In this document: piece after piece, positions 27,025 to 37,009 of the stretch | How positions within the stretch are numbered: position 1 is the stretch's first letter | Layout of the letters: every line of letters begins with the position of its first letter | Origin: JBHHWH01 sp046756405 | Lineage (GTDB): Bacteria > Actinomycetota > Acidimicrobiia > Spongiisociales > ZC4RG35 | DNA: 64,000 nucleotides | Direction of reading: 5' to 3' | Assembly (NCBI GenBank): GCA_046756405.1 | Contig: JBHHWH010000001.1 | Location: 4,254 to 68,253, forward strand | Notes under the pieces: generated by a model | What the model saw: the letters and a program-made list of their open reading frames with translations, nothing else | What the model was told of the DNA's origin: nothing | The model's database searches: none | Position numbers and translations under genes: made by a program

Positions 27025-27030
27025 CCGCCG

Positions 27031-27036
27031 AGTCTA
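27031..27036 (-). promoter_or_regulatory. -10 box TAGACT, leaderless start of the SnoaL-like gene
   Basis: TAGACT followed by six bases and then the GTG start, with no ribosome site between. The spacing places transcription start at or near the start codon. Confidence 0.5.
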
Positions 27037-27063
27037 CGGGTGTACCCCCCTAGATCGGATCTC

Positions 27064-27101
27064 GAGGCCTTTTCCCCTACGCGCGTAGGGTAAAAGGCCT
27101 C
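27064..27101. repeat. 38-bp near-perfect palindrome in a divergent intergenic region
   Basis: The two 19-base halves, GAGGCCTTTTCCCCTACGC and GCGTAGGGTAAAAGGCCTC, match as reverse complements at 18 of 19 positions with no loop. It lies between two divergently starting genes, where terminators are not expected. A dimeric regulator site or a terminator for an unseen transcript are possible. Confidence 0.65.
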
Positions 27102-27156
27102 TGGTCGACCGGCTCACCGTCGCCGACGATGGCATCGAAGCGAAAGATAGGGTCAC

Positions 27157-27639
27157 ATGACGACAGGGGCTTTGATTCTGCGGTGGATACACATCGTCGC
27201 CGGAGGTGCCTGGCTGGGCGCTGTGGTGATGGTCGTGTTCGTCCTCGTGCCTTCTATAAACCAGCTCGGTGAGCCGCGACGCGGATGGTTCACGGACGCT
27301 GTGTTTCCGAAGGTCTTTCGGCTCGCCTCGGTACTTTCGGTGACGGTGGTCATCACCGGGCTGGCGTCATACCTGGAGCGGGTCGGGTGGCAGCTCGAGC
27401 TGAGACCGTTGACGTCGGGCCGGTGGGGATGGTCCATCCTCATCGGCGGTCTGCTGGCTTTGCTCCTGACGGTGTTCCACTTCGTCGCCGAAGGCCGGCT
27501 CGCCCCTCACATCAGAGGCACAGGGTCCGCGCCGATGAGCCCGCGTGGGCTGACGGTGTTACGGATCGCCCCCCGGGTAGGTCTGGCGATCCTCCTGACC
27601 GTCGTCTTCCTGATGACGTACGCCGTCCACGGAACCTGA
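27157..27639 (+). CDS. Four-helix membrane protein (CopD/DUF2269-like)
   Basis: 160 residues with four hydrophobic segments: about 5-28 (starting with LILRWIHIVAGGAWLGAVVM), 55-75, 90-110 and 133-155. The IHIVAGGAWLGAVV helix, with His near the membrane face, and a second HFVAEGRL histidine resemble CopD-like or DUF2269 proteins, some of which handle haem or copper. No metal is claimed. ATAGGGT lies 3 bases before the ATG, too close for a standard leaderless start, so the start or promoter may be elsewhere. Confidence 0.65.
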   Translation: MTTGALILRWIHIVAGGAWLGAVVMVVFVLVPSINQLGEPRRGWFTDAVFPKVFRLASVLSVTVVITGLASYLERVGWQLELRPLTSGRWGWSILIGGLLALLLTVFHFVAEGRLAPHIRGTGSAPMSPRGLTVLRIAPRVGLAILLTVVFLMTYAVHGT

Positions 27640-27659
27640 AGTGGCGGACCGCCGTCCGT

Positions 27660-28451
27660 TCAACGCCCTTTGAACTCGGCCTGGCGCTTCTCCACGAAGG
27701 CGCGGACCCCCTCGACCGCGTCCTCGGAGGCGAAGGAGACGGCGAAAGCCTCCTTCTCCACCTCGAGGGCCTCTTCCATCGGCCGGCCCCATCCGTCGTT
27801 GAGGGCCCGCTTGGCCGCGCCCAGGGCAACCGTGGCCTTGGTGGCCCAGTCGGCGGCGTCGTTGAGGGCCACTTCGAGCAGCTCGTCGGGGGTGGTCACC
27901 TTGTCGGCGTATCCGATGGCAAAGGCCTCCTCGGCGTCGATGTGACGTCCGCTCATCACCAGCTCCTTGGCCCGTTGAAACCCAACAACCCGGCCCAGCC
28001 GCTGGGTACCCCCGGCACCAGGGATGATCCCCAGCAGAATCTCGGGCTGGCCCACCTTGGCGTCGTCGGCCATATAGCGGAAGTCGCAGCCCAGCGACAA
28101 CTCACAACCACCGCCCAGCGCATATCCGTGGACGGCAGCGATGGTGGGCTTGGGGAGTCGCTCCAGAGTGGCGATGGATTGGAGAAGGGCGTAGGCGGTC
28201 ATCTCCCTGCCGCCCGCGTCCATGACCGCTTTGAAGCCCTTGATATCCGCTCCGGCGGCGAAGTGGGGTTGGCCGGTGACCACCACCGCCCGGATGGCGG
28301 GGTCCTGGCAGGCCTCGAAGGCCTCCCCAAGCTCCGAGGCGAGCTGTTCGTTGAGAGCGTTCACCGGAGGCCGGTCGAGGCGGACCAGGGCTACCGCCCC
28401 TTCCACCGTGACCGACACGTATTTCAAACCGAGGATTTCTGTCCATGTCAT
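27660..28451 (-). CDS. Enoyl-CoA hydratase
   Basis: Crotonase-fold enzyme adding water to 2-enoyl-CoA in beta-oxidation, 263 residues from the ATG at 28451. The oxyanion hole is in HFAAGADIKGF and YALGGGCELSLGCDF. The two catalytic glutamates lie in GGGCELSLG and in VGQPEILLGIIPGAGGTQR. It starts 10 bases after the stop of the GNAT/acyl-CoA synthetase gene and is probably co-transcribed with it. Unlike the deleted copy at 22983-23473, it is complete. Confidence 0.92.
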   Translation of the reverse strand: MTWTEILGLKYVSVTVEGAVALVRLDRPPVNALNEQLASELGEAFEACQDPAIRAVVVTGQPHFAAGADIKGFKAVMDAGGREMTAYALLQSIATLERLPKPTIAAVHGYALGGGCELSLGCDFRYMADDAKVGQPEILLGIIPGAGGTQRLGRVVGFQRAKELVMSGRHIDAEEAFAIGYADKVTTPDELLEVALNDAADWATKATVALGAAKRALNDGWGRPMEEALEVEKEAFAVSFASEDAVEGVRAFVEKRQAEFKGR

Positions 28452-28461
28452 GGAGACGAAT

Positions 28462-31197
28462 CTAGACGGCTGGTGCCGGCCGGGCGGCGGGAAGGTCTCG
28501 CATCGCCGGTTGACGTTCCGGGGGGAGGGGTTCGATGCGCATCCTGGCATCCACCACGCTCACTCCTCGCCCGGGTTCGAGCACCTTGACCGGGTTGAGG
28601 TCCATCTCCGCCAACTCAGGCACTTCGGCGATCAGCGCCGATACCCGACACAGGGTCTCTACCAGGGCGTCGACGTCGCCCTTCGGCTGGTTGCGATAAC
28701 CCTCCAACAGCTTCGACCCCCGGGTTTCGGCGATCATCTCGGCGGCGTCGGTGTTGGTGATGGGATGGGCGCGGAAGGCGACATCTCCCAACAGCTCCAC
28801 GTAGATGCCGCCCAACCCGTACACGACCAGGGGACCGAAGTTGGGATCGAGGGTCATCCCGATCAGGGCCTCGTGTCCACCTTCGACGAACTCCTGGACC
28901 AGCACCCCTTCAGCGTCTTCCACCGCCGAGATGACCCGCTGGTAGGCATCCGCCACCGCCTGGTCGCCCTCTACGCCGATTACCACCCCACCTACATCTG
29001 ACTTGTGCGTGGCCGCAACGGAGATCACCTTCAGCACTACAGGGCCGCCGATCTCTCCAGCCGCGGCCACTGCCTCCTCCGGACTGTGAGCAACCCGGGA
29101 AATAGGCCTGCGGAGTCCGGCGGAGGCCAGGATCTCTTCCACTTCCGCCGGCTCCAACCATCCCCCCGCTTCTCCGAGACGCTCCAGGGCCTGGTCCACT
29201 ACCCGACGGATCACTTCTACGGCCTCGGGGTCGAGTCGCCGCTCCTCGCCGGGATCCCGCCGCCGCCAGCGCCCATAGCGGACCGCCCGGGCCAGGGCCA
29301 GGGCGGCGTCCTCGGGAAAGACGTAGGTAGGAATGGAACGGGCCTTCCCTTCCCCTGCCAGAGCTTGAGCAGCCTCACCGCTCATGAAGACCGACAGCAG
29401 GGTCACCGGACCGTCGTATCTGGCCTGACAGTCCCGCAGCACAGCAGCAACCGCGTCGGAGCCTTCGGGCGAGGTAGGGACGTAGATGACCATCACCGAA
29501 TCCACCTCGTCCGAGCGGAGAAGGAGATCCGTGGCGTGACGAAACTCGTCGGGACCTCCCGAGGCAATCAGATCCACCGGGTTGGCGATGGACGCCTCTG
29601 CGGGCAAGGCGGCGCCGATGGCCTCGCCGAGGGCGGGAGACAAGGAAGGCAGCACCAGCCCGCTGGCCTCCAGAGCGTCGGCGGCCAGGATCCCCGGACC
29701 GCCGGCGTTGGTCACGATCCCCACCCGGACACCCCGGGGCACCGGCTGGTTGGCGAGCAGGTTGGCGGCGCCGAACAGCTCCTCGATGGTGTCCACCCTG
29801 ATGACTCCTGCCTGACGGAACACGGCATCCACCGCTACGTCCGAGGAGGCCAGGGCCCCCGTATGCGACGATGCCGCCCGGCTCCCTGCCTGGGTACGGC
29901 CGGCCTTCACCGCCACGATGGGCTTGCGGCGACCGATACGCCGGGCGATGCGACTGAACTTACGCGGAGCGCCAAAGGACTCCAGGTAGAGGGTGATCAC
30001 GTCGGTCTGGGGATCGTCCTCCCAGGCGAGAAGCAGATCGTTGCCGCTGACGTCGGCCTTGTTCCCCACGGAGACGAACTGAGAGATGCCGATGTTGTTG
30101 CGGCTGGCGTAGTCAAGGATCGCCACACCGAGGGCACCGGACTGGCTGGACATCGCTACGTTGCCTGCCGGGGGGTAGATCGGTGAGAAGGTGCCGTTGA
30201 GTCGTACCGAAGGAGCGGTGTTGATCAGCCCCATGCAGTTGGGTCCCACCATGCGCATCCCGTACCGGCGCACGATATCGACCAGCTCAGCCTCCCGAGC
30301 CACCCCCTCCTCACCCACCTCGGAGAAGCCGGCGGAGATGACCACGATGCCTCGAACTCCCGCCTCGCCGCACTGGCGGGCCACCTCGAGGACAGACCCC
30401 TGGGGGATGACGATGAAGGCCAGGTCGACCTGGTCGGGAACGTCACCGATGGTGGGGTAGGCCCGTACCGACCGCACCACCGGAGAGCGCGGGTTGACCG
30501 GGTAGAGGGGCCCGGTGAAGCCCGAGCTCAGCAGATTGCCGAAGAGCTTACCGCCGATGGAGTCGGGGTCGTTGGAGGCGCCGATGACCGCCACCGCCCG
30601 GGGGAAGAAGAGGGGTAGCACCGAAGCCGCCACCGCCCGCCGCTCCCGCTCCGCTTCAGCGGCCACGGCCCTCTCCGAGGGCTCAACAGGGAAGTCGACG
30701 GAATACACGCCTTCCTCCACGGTGCGGTGAAGCTCGTAGCCCGAGTTGCGGAAGACCCGCATCATCTGCCGGTTCTCGGCCAGGACATAGGCCTTGAACC
30801 GCTCGATCCCCTGGTCGCGGGCGTAGGTGGTGAGCAGTTCCAGGAGTTTCGTGCCCAGGCCCCGCCCCTGATGGTCGTCGGCCACTGCGAAGGCCACCTC
30901 GGCTACGAGAGAGTCGGGATCCTCCCGGTCGTAACGGCCCACGGCAACGATCTCCCCTTCGATCTCGGCTACCAGGGCCATACGGTCCTCGTAGTCGACG
31001 TTGGTGAAGTGGGCCACTTCCCCGGGGTCGAGGGAATGTTTGATCCGGAAGAAACGGAAGTATCGGGACTGGGGGCCGAGACGCTCGAAGAAGGAGACGA
31101 TGCCGTCTGCGTCGGTGGGGCGGATGGGACGGACCCGGGCGCCGCCTCCGTCACGGAGGACCACGTCGAGCTGGTACGCGGAGGGGTATTCGGCCAT
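28462..31197 (-). CDS. GNAT acetyltransferase fused to ADP-forming acyl-CoA synthetase
   Basis: 911 residues. Residues 1-165 form a GNAT domain with the acetyl-CoA loop DDHQGRGLGTKLL. Then follow a CoA-binding domain (VAVIGASNDPDSIGGKLF), ligase-CoA domains with SRAASSHTGALA, whose histidine matches the phospho-histidine of ADP-forming synthetases, and a C-terminal ATP-grasp domain (about 690-900). Fusions of this kind include the Pat protein lysine acetyltransferases, where the synthetase part often acts as a sensor, and true acetate- or acyl-CoA ligases. The GNAT is N-terminal here, the reverse of enterobacterial Pat. The retained histidine leaves open that the synthetase is active. Confidence 0.87.
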   Translation of the reverse strand: MAEYPSAYQLDVVLRDGGGARVRPIRPTDADGIVSFFERLGPQSRYFRFFRIKHSLDPGEVAHFTNVDYEDRMALVAEIEGEIVAVGRYDREDPDSLVAEVAFAVADDHQGRGLGTKLLELLTTYARDQGIERFKAYVLAENRQMMRVFRNSGYELHRTVEEGVYSVDFPVEPSERAVAAEAERERRAVAASVLPLFFPRAVAVIGASNDPDSIGGKLFGNLLSSGFTGPLYPVNPRSPVVRSVRAYPTIGDVPDQVDLAFIVIPQGSVLEVARQCGEAGVRGIVVISAGFSEVGEEGVAREAELVDIVRRYGMRMVGPNCMGLINTAPSVRLNGTFSPIYPPAGNVAMSSQSGALGVAILDYASRNNIGISQFVSVGNKADVSGNDLLLAWEDDPQTDVITLYLESFGAPRKFSRIARRIGRRKPIVAVKAGRTQAGSRAASSHTGALASSDVAVDAVFRQAGVIRVDTIEELFGAANLLANQPVPRGVRVGIVTNAGGPGILAADALEASGLVLPSLSPALGEAIGAALPAEASIANPVDLIASGGPDEFRHATDLLLRSDEVDSVMVIYVPTSPEGSDAVAAVLRDCQARYDGPVTLLSVFMSGEAAQALAGEGKARSIPTYVFPEDAALALARAVRYGRWRRRDPGEERRLDPEAVEVIRRVVDQALERLGEAGGWLEPAEVEEILASAGLRRPISRVAHSPEEAVAAAGEIGGPVVLKVISVAATHKSDVGGVVIGVEGDQAVADAYQRVISAVEDAEGVLVQEFVEGGHEALIGMTLDPNFGPLVVYGLGGIYVELLGDVAFRAHPITNTDAAEMIAETRGSKLLEGYRNQPKGDVDALVETLCRVSALIAEVPELAEMDLNPVKVLEPGRGVSVVDARMRIEPLPPERQPAMRDLPAARPAPAV

Positions 31198-31203
31198 GAC
31201 ACA

Positions 31204-31209
31204 AACCTA
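31204..31209 (-). promoter_or_regulatory. -10 box TAGGTT, leaderless start of the GNAT/acyl-CoA synthetase gene
   Basis: CATTAGGTT followed by six bases and the ATG at 31197, with no ribosome site. CATTAGGT also occurs just before the mfd start. Confidence 0.5.
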
Positions 31210-31343
31210 ATGGGTGCGGGTTCTCATCAACACCCACCCCAAGCGCCAGCCAGCGGTAGACTTAGCGAGGAATTATGGGGGAGTCACGAGGGTTCCCCCT
31301 AAGTCAGCGGGGAGGCGCTTAGGAGACTTCGTTCACCACCCGT

Positions 31344-31401
31344 CGTGGGGCCCGGGCCCGGTTCCTCGCCCCTCCCCCACCCCCCCGGCTCGGGCCCCAC
31401 G
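31344..31401 (-). terminator. GC-rich hairpin downstream of tRNA-Leu
   Basis: CGTGGGGCCCGGGCC and its partner GGCTCGGGCCCCACG form a stem of about 15 bp with one G-T pair around a C-rich loop. It starts 14 bases after the tRNA and would end the long minus-strand housekeeping run. No T-run follows, so the call rests on position and stem strength. Confidence 0.5.
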
Positions 31402-31414
31402 ACTTCTTCGCGTC

Positions 31415-31505
31415 TGGTGCCCGGGGTGGGTCTCGAACCCACACGGGCCGGTGAGGGCCCAAGGGGGTTTAAGCCCCTCGCGTCTACCGATTCCGCCACC
31501 CGGGC
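31415..31505 (-). tRNA. tRNA-Leu (anticodon TAA)
   Basis: On the minus strand the 5' arm GCCCGGG pairs with CCCGGGC, followed by discriminator A and an encoded CCA. GGCGGAATCGGTAGACGC is the leucine-type D region. AGGGG CTTAAAC CCCCT is the anticodon stem-loop, with TAA at 31469-31471. A long variable arm (TGGGCCCTCACCGGCCC region) and the T arm GTGGGTTCGAGACCCAC follow. The class II long arm confirms Leu. It lies just after ppx. Confidence 0.95.
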
Positions 31506-31512
31506 ACGGGTC

Positions 31513-32391
31513 TCAGCGTAGATCGAGAAGACGATTGGCCGCACCGTCGAGGGTGTCCCGCTCCGATATCACCGCCTCTTTGGCGTCCAACGCGAGCATC
31601 ACCCCCTCGGCGACCAACGCTCCACCCAGAATCACCGGCGCCCGGGCCGGGTCCAGGCTGGGGATCTTCCTCGTCTCCTCCAAGGTCAGGGTGGCTAGGC
31701 CTTCGACCAGGCCCACCAGCCGCTCCCGCCTAATGCGGTGGCCATGGACCGTCTCCCGCTCGTAGACGGTGAGTTGGAGGTCGATGGCGGCCAGGGAAGT
31801 CCAGGTCCCCGCCACCCCCACCAGGGTTCCCGGCGGGCGAAGTTCGAGAGGGGAGAGAAGCCCGGCTAGGTGACGGCGAGCGACGGCCAGCTCCTCCGGG
31901 GTGGCGGGACGGTGGGGCAGATGGGTCTCGGTGAGGCGAACCGACCCCACATCCACCGAGAACTCGGCATCGGCGGTGACCAGCTCGGTGCTCCCCCCAC
32001 CGATGTCGCACACCACCACAGGCGGCTCTAGATCCCAGCCGGCGGTGGCGCCCTCATAGGCGAGACGGGCCTCCTCTTCGCCCGTTATGAGAGTGGGCCG
32101 CACCCCAAGGGCCTTCTCGGCTAAGTCGAAGAACTCCTCCCGGTTGGTAGCGTCCCGACAGGCCGAGGTGGCGATGGCCTTGCGTACCTCCACCCCATGG
32201 GTATCCATGAGGATCCCGTAGCGGCGTAGTACGGGGACGGTGCGGCCAATCGCCTCCGCGGACAGCCGACCGCTGGCGTCCACCCCCCTACCCAGCCCGG
32301 TTACCTCCACCCAACGGCCGGTCTCGGTGCCTCCCCCCGTGATAAGGAGCCGCATCGAGTTGGTGCCTATGTCGACGACACCCACCCTCAT
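31513..32391 (-). CDS. Exopolyphosphatase / guanosine pentaphosphatase (Ppx/GppA family)
   Basis: Removes terminal phosphate from polyphosphate or pppGpp. 292 residues from the ATG at 32391, which overlaps the DUF501 stop as ATGA; a GTG five codons upstream is less likely. The actin-like ATPase fold shows DIGTNSMRLL near the start, DIGGGSTEL near residue 135 and GVAGTWTS near 200. The length fits the short actinobacterial Ppx forms without the extra C-terminal domains. In this order (eno, ftsB-like, DUF501, ppx) the block is conserved in actinobacteria. Confidence 0.9.
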   Translation of the reverse strand: MRVGVVDIGTNSMRLLITGGGTETGRWVEVTGLGRGVDASGRLSAEAIGRTVPVLRRYGILMDTHGVEVRKAIATSACRDATNREEFFDLAEKALGVRPTLITGEEEARLAYEGATAGWDLEPPVVVCDIGGGSTELVTADAEFSVDVGSVRLTETHLPHRPATPEELAVARRHLAGLLSPLELRPPGTLVGVAGTWTSLAAIDLQLTVYERETVHGHRIRRERLVGLVEGLATLTLEETRKIPSLDPARAPVILGGALVAEGVMLALDAKEAVISERDTLDGAANRLLDLR

Positions 32392-32906
32392 GACCGCCTC
32401 ACCCACTTCGGGTTCTGCTCGCCATCGACGACGCAGAGCTCCTCGCAGTCGAGGGGCTCGATCCAGGCTGCCACCAACTCCCCCACCGGGTTCTCCCTAC
32501 CTGCCCGGGTGTGGGCGTAGTGAGCGTGGAGGCACTTCACCCCCGAAGTCGTACCCCCGACTCCGCCGCGAGGTGTGGGTCCATCTCCTTCGGGAAGGAG
32601 GCCGTCCCGTTCGGCGGCGTAGCTGCGATGGGCATCGTCGAGGGCTGCGGCGAAGGCCCGGTCGGCCTCGGCTTTCGCCTCCATCCGCTTCACACCCCCG
32701 GCAGCCTCGAGACGGCCGATACGGAAAGACGCCAGGGGGCAGGTCAGCCAGTAGAGGGTGGGGAACGGGGTCCCATCGTCGAGGAGGGGCGGAACCCTAA
32801 CCACCACGGGTAAGCCCAGATGGCAGCGGGAGACCACCTCGGAGGAGGCCCGCAACGGGCGTCCGATCTGGACTTCGACGACCAGGCGGTCGTCAGGGAC
32901 GGTCAC
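32388..32906 (-). CDS. DUF501 family protein
   Basis: 172 residues, GTG start 2 bases after the ftsB-like stop. It has the conserved N-terminal block LGRP-like (EVQIGRPLRASSEVVSRCHLG, shortened here), PFPTLYWLTCP, and the C-terminal CLHAHYAHTRAGRENPVGE with cysteine and histidines that could bind metal. The family is found almost only in actinobacteria between the DivIC-like gene and ppx, and its function is unknown. The invariant Cys/His pattern suggests an enzyme or metal site. Confidence 0.85.
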   Translation of the reverse strand: MTVPDDRLVVEVQIGRPLRASSEVVSRCHLGLPVVVRVPPLLDDGTPFPTLYWLTCPLASFRIGRLEAAGGVKRMEAKAEADRAFAAALDDAHRSYAAERDGLLPEGDGPTPRGGVGGTTSGVKCLHAHYAHTRAGRENPVGELVAAWIEPLDCEELCVVDGEQNPKWVRRS

Positions 32907-32908
32907 GG

Positions 32909-34686
<1,778 letters not shown>

Positions 34687-36018
34687 TCAGGTCCCGGCCG
34701 ACGACTCGAAGCGAGCTATCGCCCGTCGCAGGGCGATTTCGGGGTCGACGCCGAGGTGACGGCCCAAGTCCACCACGGCTAAGAGCAGTTCTCCCAGACC
34801 CGACTCGGGCACCTGGTCGAGCGTCGCTTCGACGACAGCAAGGCGCTCTTTCACCGTCGCCAGCGCCTCGGCTACTCCCCCAGTGTCGAGGCCTGCCTTG
34901 GCTAACCGGTTCTGAATCTTCGCTGCCCGGTGCAGGGCAGGCATCCCCTCGGGGACGCCTTCGAAAAGGGGCCACTCCCCCGCATCTCCCCGCTCCTCGG
35001 CTTTGATCCGATCCCAGTTCGACTTGACCTCGGCCGCCGAGCCCACCTCCACGTCCCCGAACACGTGGGGGTGGCGGCGTACCAGCTTGCGCCGCATCAC
35101 TTCGGCGGCGTCGTCGATGTCGAAGGCACCTGCCTGACGGGCGATCACGGAATGGAAGAGCACTTGGAGGAGCACATCTCCCACTTCGTCCTCCACGGCG
35201 GCGTAGGCGACCCAGTCGGGGTCCTCGTCGTCGAGCCGGCTGATGGCTTCCACAAGCTCGTAGGCCTCCTCCACCAGGTTCTTCACCAGGCTGTGGTGGG
35301 TCTGTTCCCGGTCCCAGGGACACTCCTCCCGCAGCCGCCGCATCACCTGCACTGCCCCGATCAGACCCCCGGGCTCAGCGTCGATGAAAAGCGAAGTGCG
35401 CGGCCCTGCCAGGGACGGATCCACCTCTCCGGGAGCGACCTCCAGCACCTGTTGGGTCGAGGTTCCCACATCGACCAGGACTCGTATCTTCGCCTCCTCG
35501 TCCACCACCCGGCCTACGGCGATGCAGGCGTCGGCGAGCACTTCGGGGCTGTCGACATGACCTATGACGGTCGGCACCGCCAGTACCAGCGGGTCGGGGA
35601 GGCGCTGCCCGTTGAGCACCTGGAGGCCCCGGTCTAAGGGGTCGTAGCCCACCTCGGCGACCGCCGCGTCGACGAAGCTCTCTGCTGGGATCACCTCTAC
35701 CTCCTCGACGGCGTCGAGGAGTTTCCTCACCGCGAACTCACCCACCAGCGGGCTGCCAGGAACGGCGTAGACCACGGGGCCTTTGCGGGACAGCTCCACT
35801 ACCCGTTCCACGATCGCCCGGTAGACGTCCTCGAAGCTGTCATGGGCCTGGTAGAGGTCGTCGCAGGTAATGACCGGGCGGAGAGCGGCGAGCTGCGCCG
35901 CGGCTGGATGGTCGTCCGTTCGCAGCACCACGGTGCGGTCGAGATCGGCCAGTAGCTCCCGCACCGATTCGGGAAGACGGTCGAGGTCGCCCGGCCCGAG
36001 GCCGGTGACCGTGATCAT
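34687..36018 (-). CDS. mazG: MazG nucleoside triphosphate pyrophosphohydrolase with N-terminal methylase-like domain
   Basis: Hydrolyses NTPs, probably as house-cleaning of abnormal nucleotides. 443 residues. Residues 1-215 resemble a tetrapyrrole-methylase (SAM) domain (MITVTGLGPGDLDRLP, YAVPGSPLVGE), the YabN-like architecture. Residues 225-443 contain tandem MazG helices, with the metal-binding EExxE motif in LVEEAYELVEAI and EDEVGDVLLQVLFHSVIA, and CPWDREQTHHSL. The N-terminal domain has no proven activity in this family. The start overlaps the upstream isomerase gene as ATGA. Confidence 0.93.
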   Translation of the reverse strand: MITVTGLGPGDLDRLPESVRELLADLDRTVVLRTDDHPAAAQLAALRPVITCDDLYQAHDSFEDVYRAIVERVVELSRKGPVVYAVPGSPLVGEFAVRKLLDAVEEVEVIPAESFVDAAVAEVGYDPLDRGLQVLNGQRLPDPLVLAVPTVIGHVDSPEVLADACIAVGRVVDEEAKIRVLVDVGTSTQQVLEVAPGEVDPSLAGPRTSLFIDAEPGGLIGAVQVMRRLREECPWDREQTHHSLVKNLVEEAYELVEAISRLDDEDPDWVAYAAVEDEVGDVLLQVLFHSVIARQAGAFDIDDAAEVMRRKLVRRHPHVFGDVEVGSAAEVKSNWDRIKAEERGDAGEWPLFEGVPEGMPALHRAAKIQNRLAKAGLDTGGVAEALATVKERLAVVEATLDQVPESGLGELLLAVVDLGRHLGVDPEIALRRAIARFESSAGT

Positions 36019-36947
36019 GCCTCCGGTGGGATCACCCGGGGCTGCGGCACCGCCTCCCAGGTGCCATAGCTCTCGTCGACGCTGACCTCGGCCTGAGCAA
36101 CCCTGTCCAGGAACCAGGCATTGATCTGGCCACCCACCGCTTGGTCCTTGAGGAAGGTGACGACCTCCTCCACGGAAGGCATATCGTCCGGATTGGGGTC
36201 GGTGCGTTCACTGACGAAGATGATGTGGTAGCCGAACTGGCTCTGCACCGGCGTGTCGTACACCTCGCCGACGGGTGCAACCATCAGGGCCTGGGCAAAC
36301 TCTTCCACATAGCGGGAGGGAGTGTCGCAGCCCAGATCGCCGCCGCTGGCGCCACTGGCCGTGTCGAGGGACAGCTCCTGGGCGAGGGCTGCGAAGTCCT
36401 CACCGTCAGCCAGCCGGTCGAGAACCGTCTGAGCCTCTTCTTCCGTCTCCGCCAGGATGTGGGAGGCGCAGACGTTGGTGAAGTTGAGGGCCGCGGTCTG
36501 GAACTCGGCCTCCACCTGCTCCTCGGTGGGCTCGGGAGCGTCAGTGAGGAAGACCGCCCGGAGGGCGTTGTTGATGACACCCTGTTCGGCGACTCTCCTC
36601 AGGAACTCCTCGGTGACGCCGCGGGTGGCCACGAAGTCTTCGCGGCTCTCTCCCGGGGCAGCGGCCTGGGCGAAGATGTTGTCGGCCTCGGCGCTGATCT
36701 CGTCCTCGGAGACAGCTATGCCGAACTCCTCTTCGGCAGCCTGGGCGATGATCTCCCATTGAATGAGAAAACCGAGGAACTGGGCGAACTGGTCTTTGGC
36801 GATGGTGGCTTCCTCACTGTTTATGAGGGATTCCACTTCACCGACGGTTATCTCGGCTCCGTTGACAGTGGCGGCGAGGGCGTTGGAGCCACCACAGGCG
36901 GCGACGACGAGGCCGAAGACGGCTAGGAGGAGGGTGAGCTTCTTCAA
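36015..36947 (-). CDS. Parvulin-type peptidyl-prolyl isomerase lipoprotein
   Basis: Extracytoplasmic foldase of the SurA/PrsA type, 310 residues. I chose the TTG at 36947: AAAGGAT lies upstream, and the product then starts LKKLTLLLAVFGLVVAAC, a clean lipoprotein signal with Cys18. The longer frame to 37025 overlaps mfd and has no signal. An N-terminal SurA_N-like helical region runs about 25-165, and the rotamase domain about 170-265 (ASHILAETEEEAQTVLDRL, SQFGYHIIFV). It lies between mfd and mazG. Confidence 0.88.
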   Translation of the reverse strand: MKKLTLLLAVFGLVVAACGGSNALAATVNGAEITVGEVESLINSEEATIAKDQFAQFLGFLIQWEIIAQAAEEEFGIAVSEDEISAEADNIFAQAAAPGESREDFVATRGVTEEFLRRVAEQGVINNALRAVFLTDAPEPTEEQVEAEFQTAALNFTNVCASHILAETEEEAQTVLDRLADGEDFAALAQELSLDTASGASGGDLGCDTPSRYVEEFAQALMVAPVGEVYDTPVQSQFGYHIIFVSERTDPNPDDMPSVEEVVTFLKDQAVGGQINAWFLDRVAQAEVSVDESYGTWEAVPQPRVIPPEA

Positions 36948-37009
36948 CAGGGGATCCTTTACCAAGGGGGACGCGACGATGGTAGGGGTGGGCCGGGATT
37001 TAGGGAAGA

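Noticed and set aside
29005..30186. A 393-codon plus-strand frame
   Set aside because: Fully antisense to the GNAT/acyl-CoA synthetase gene; no motif.
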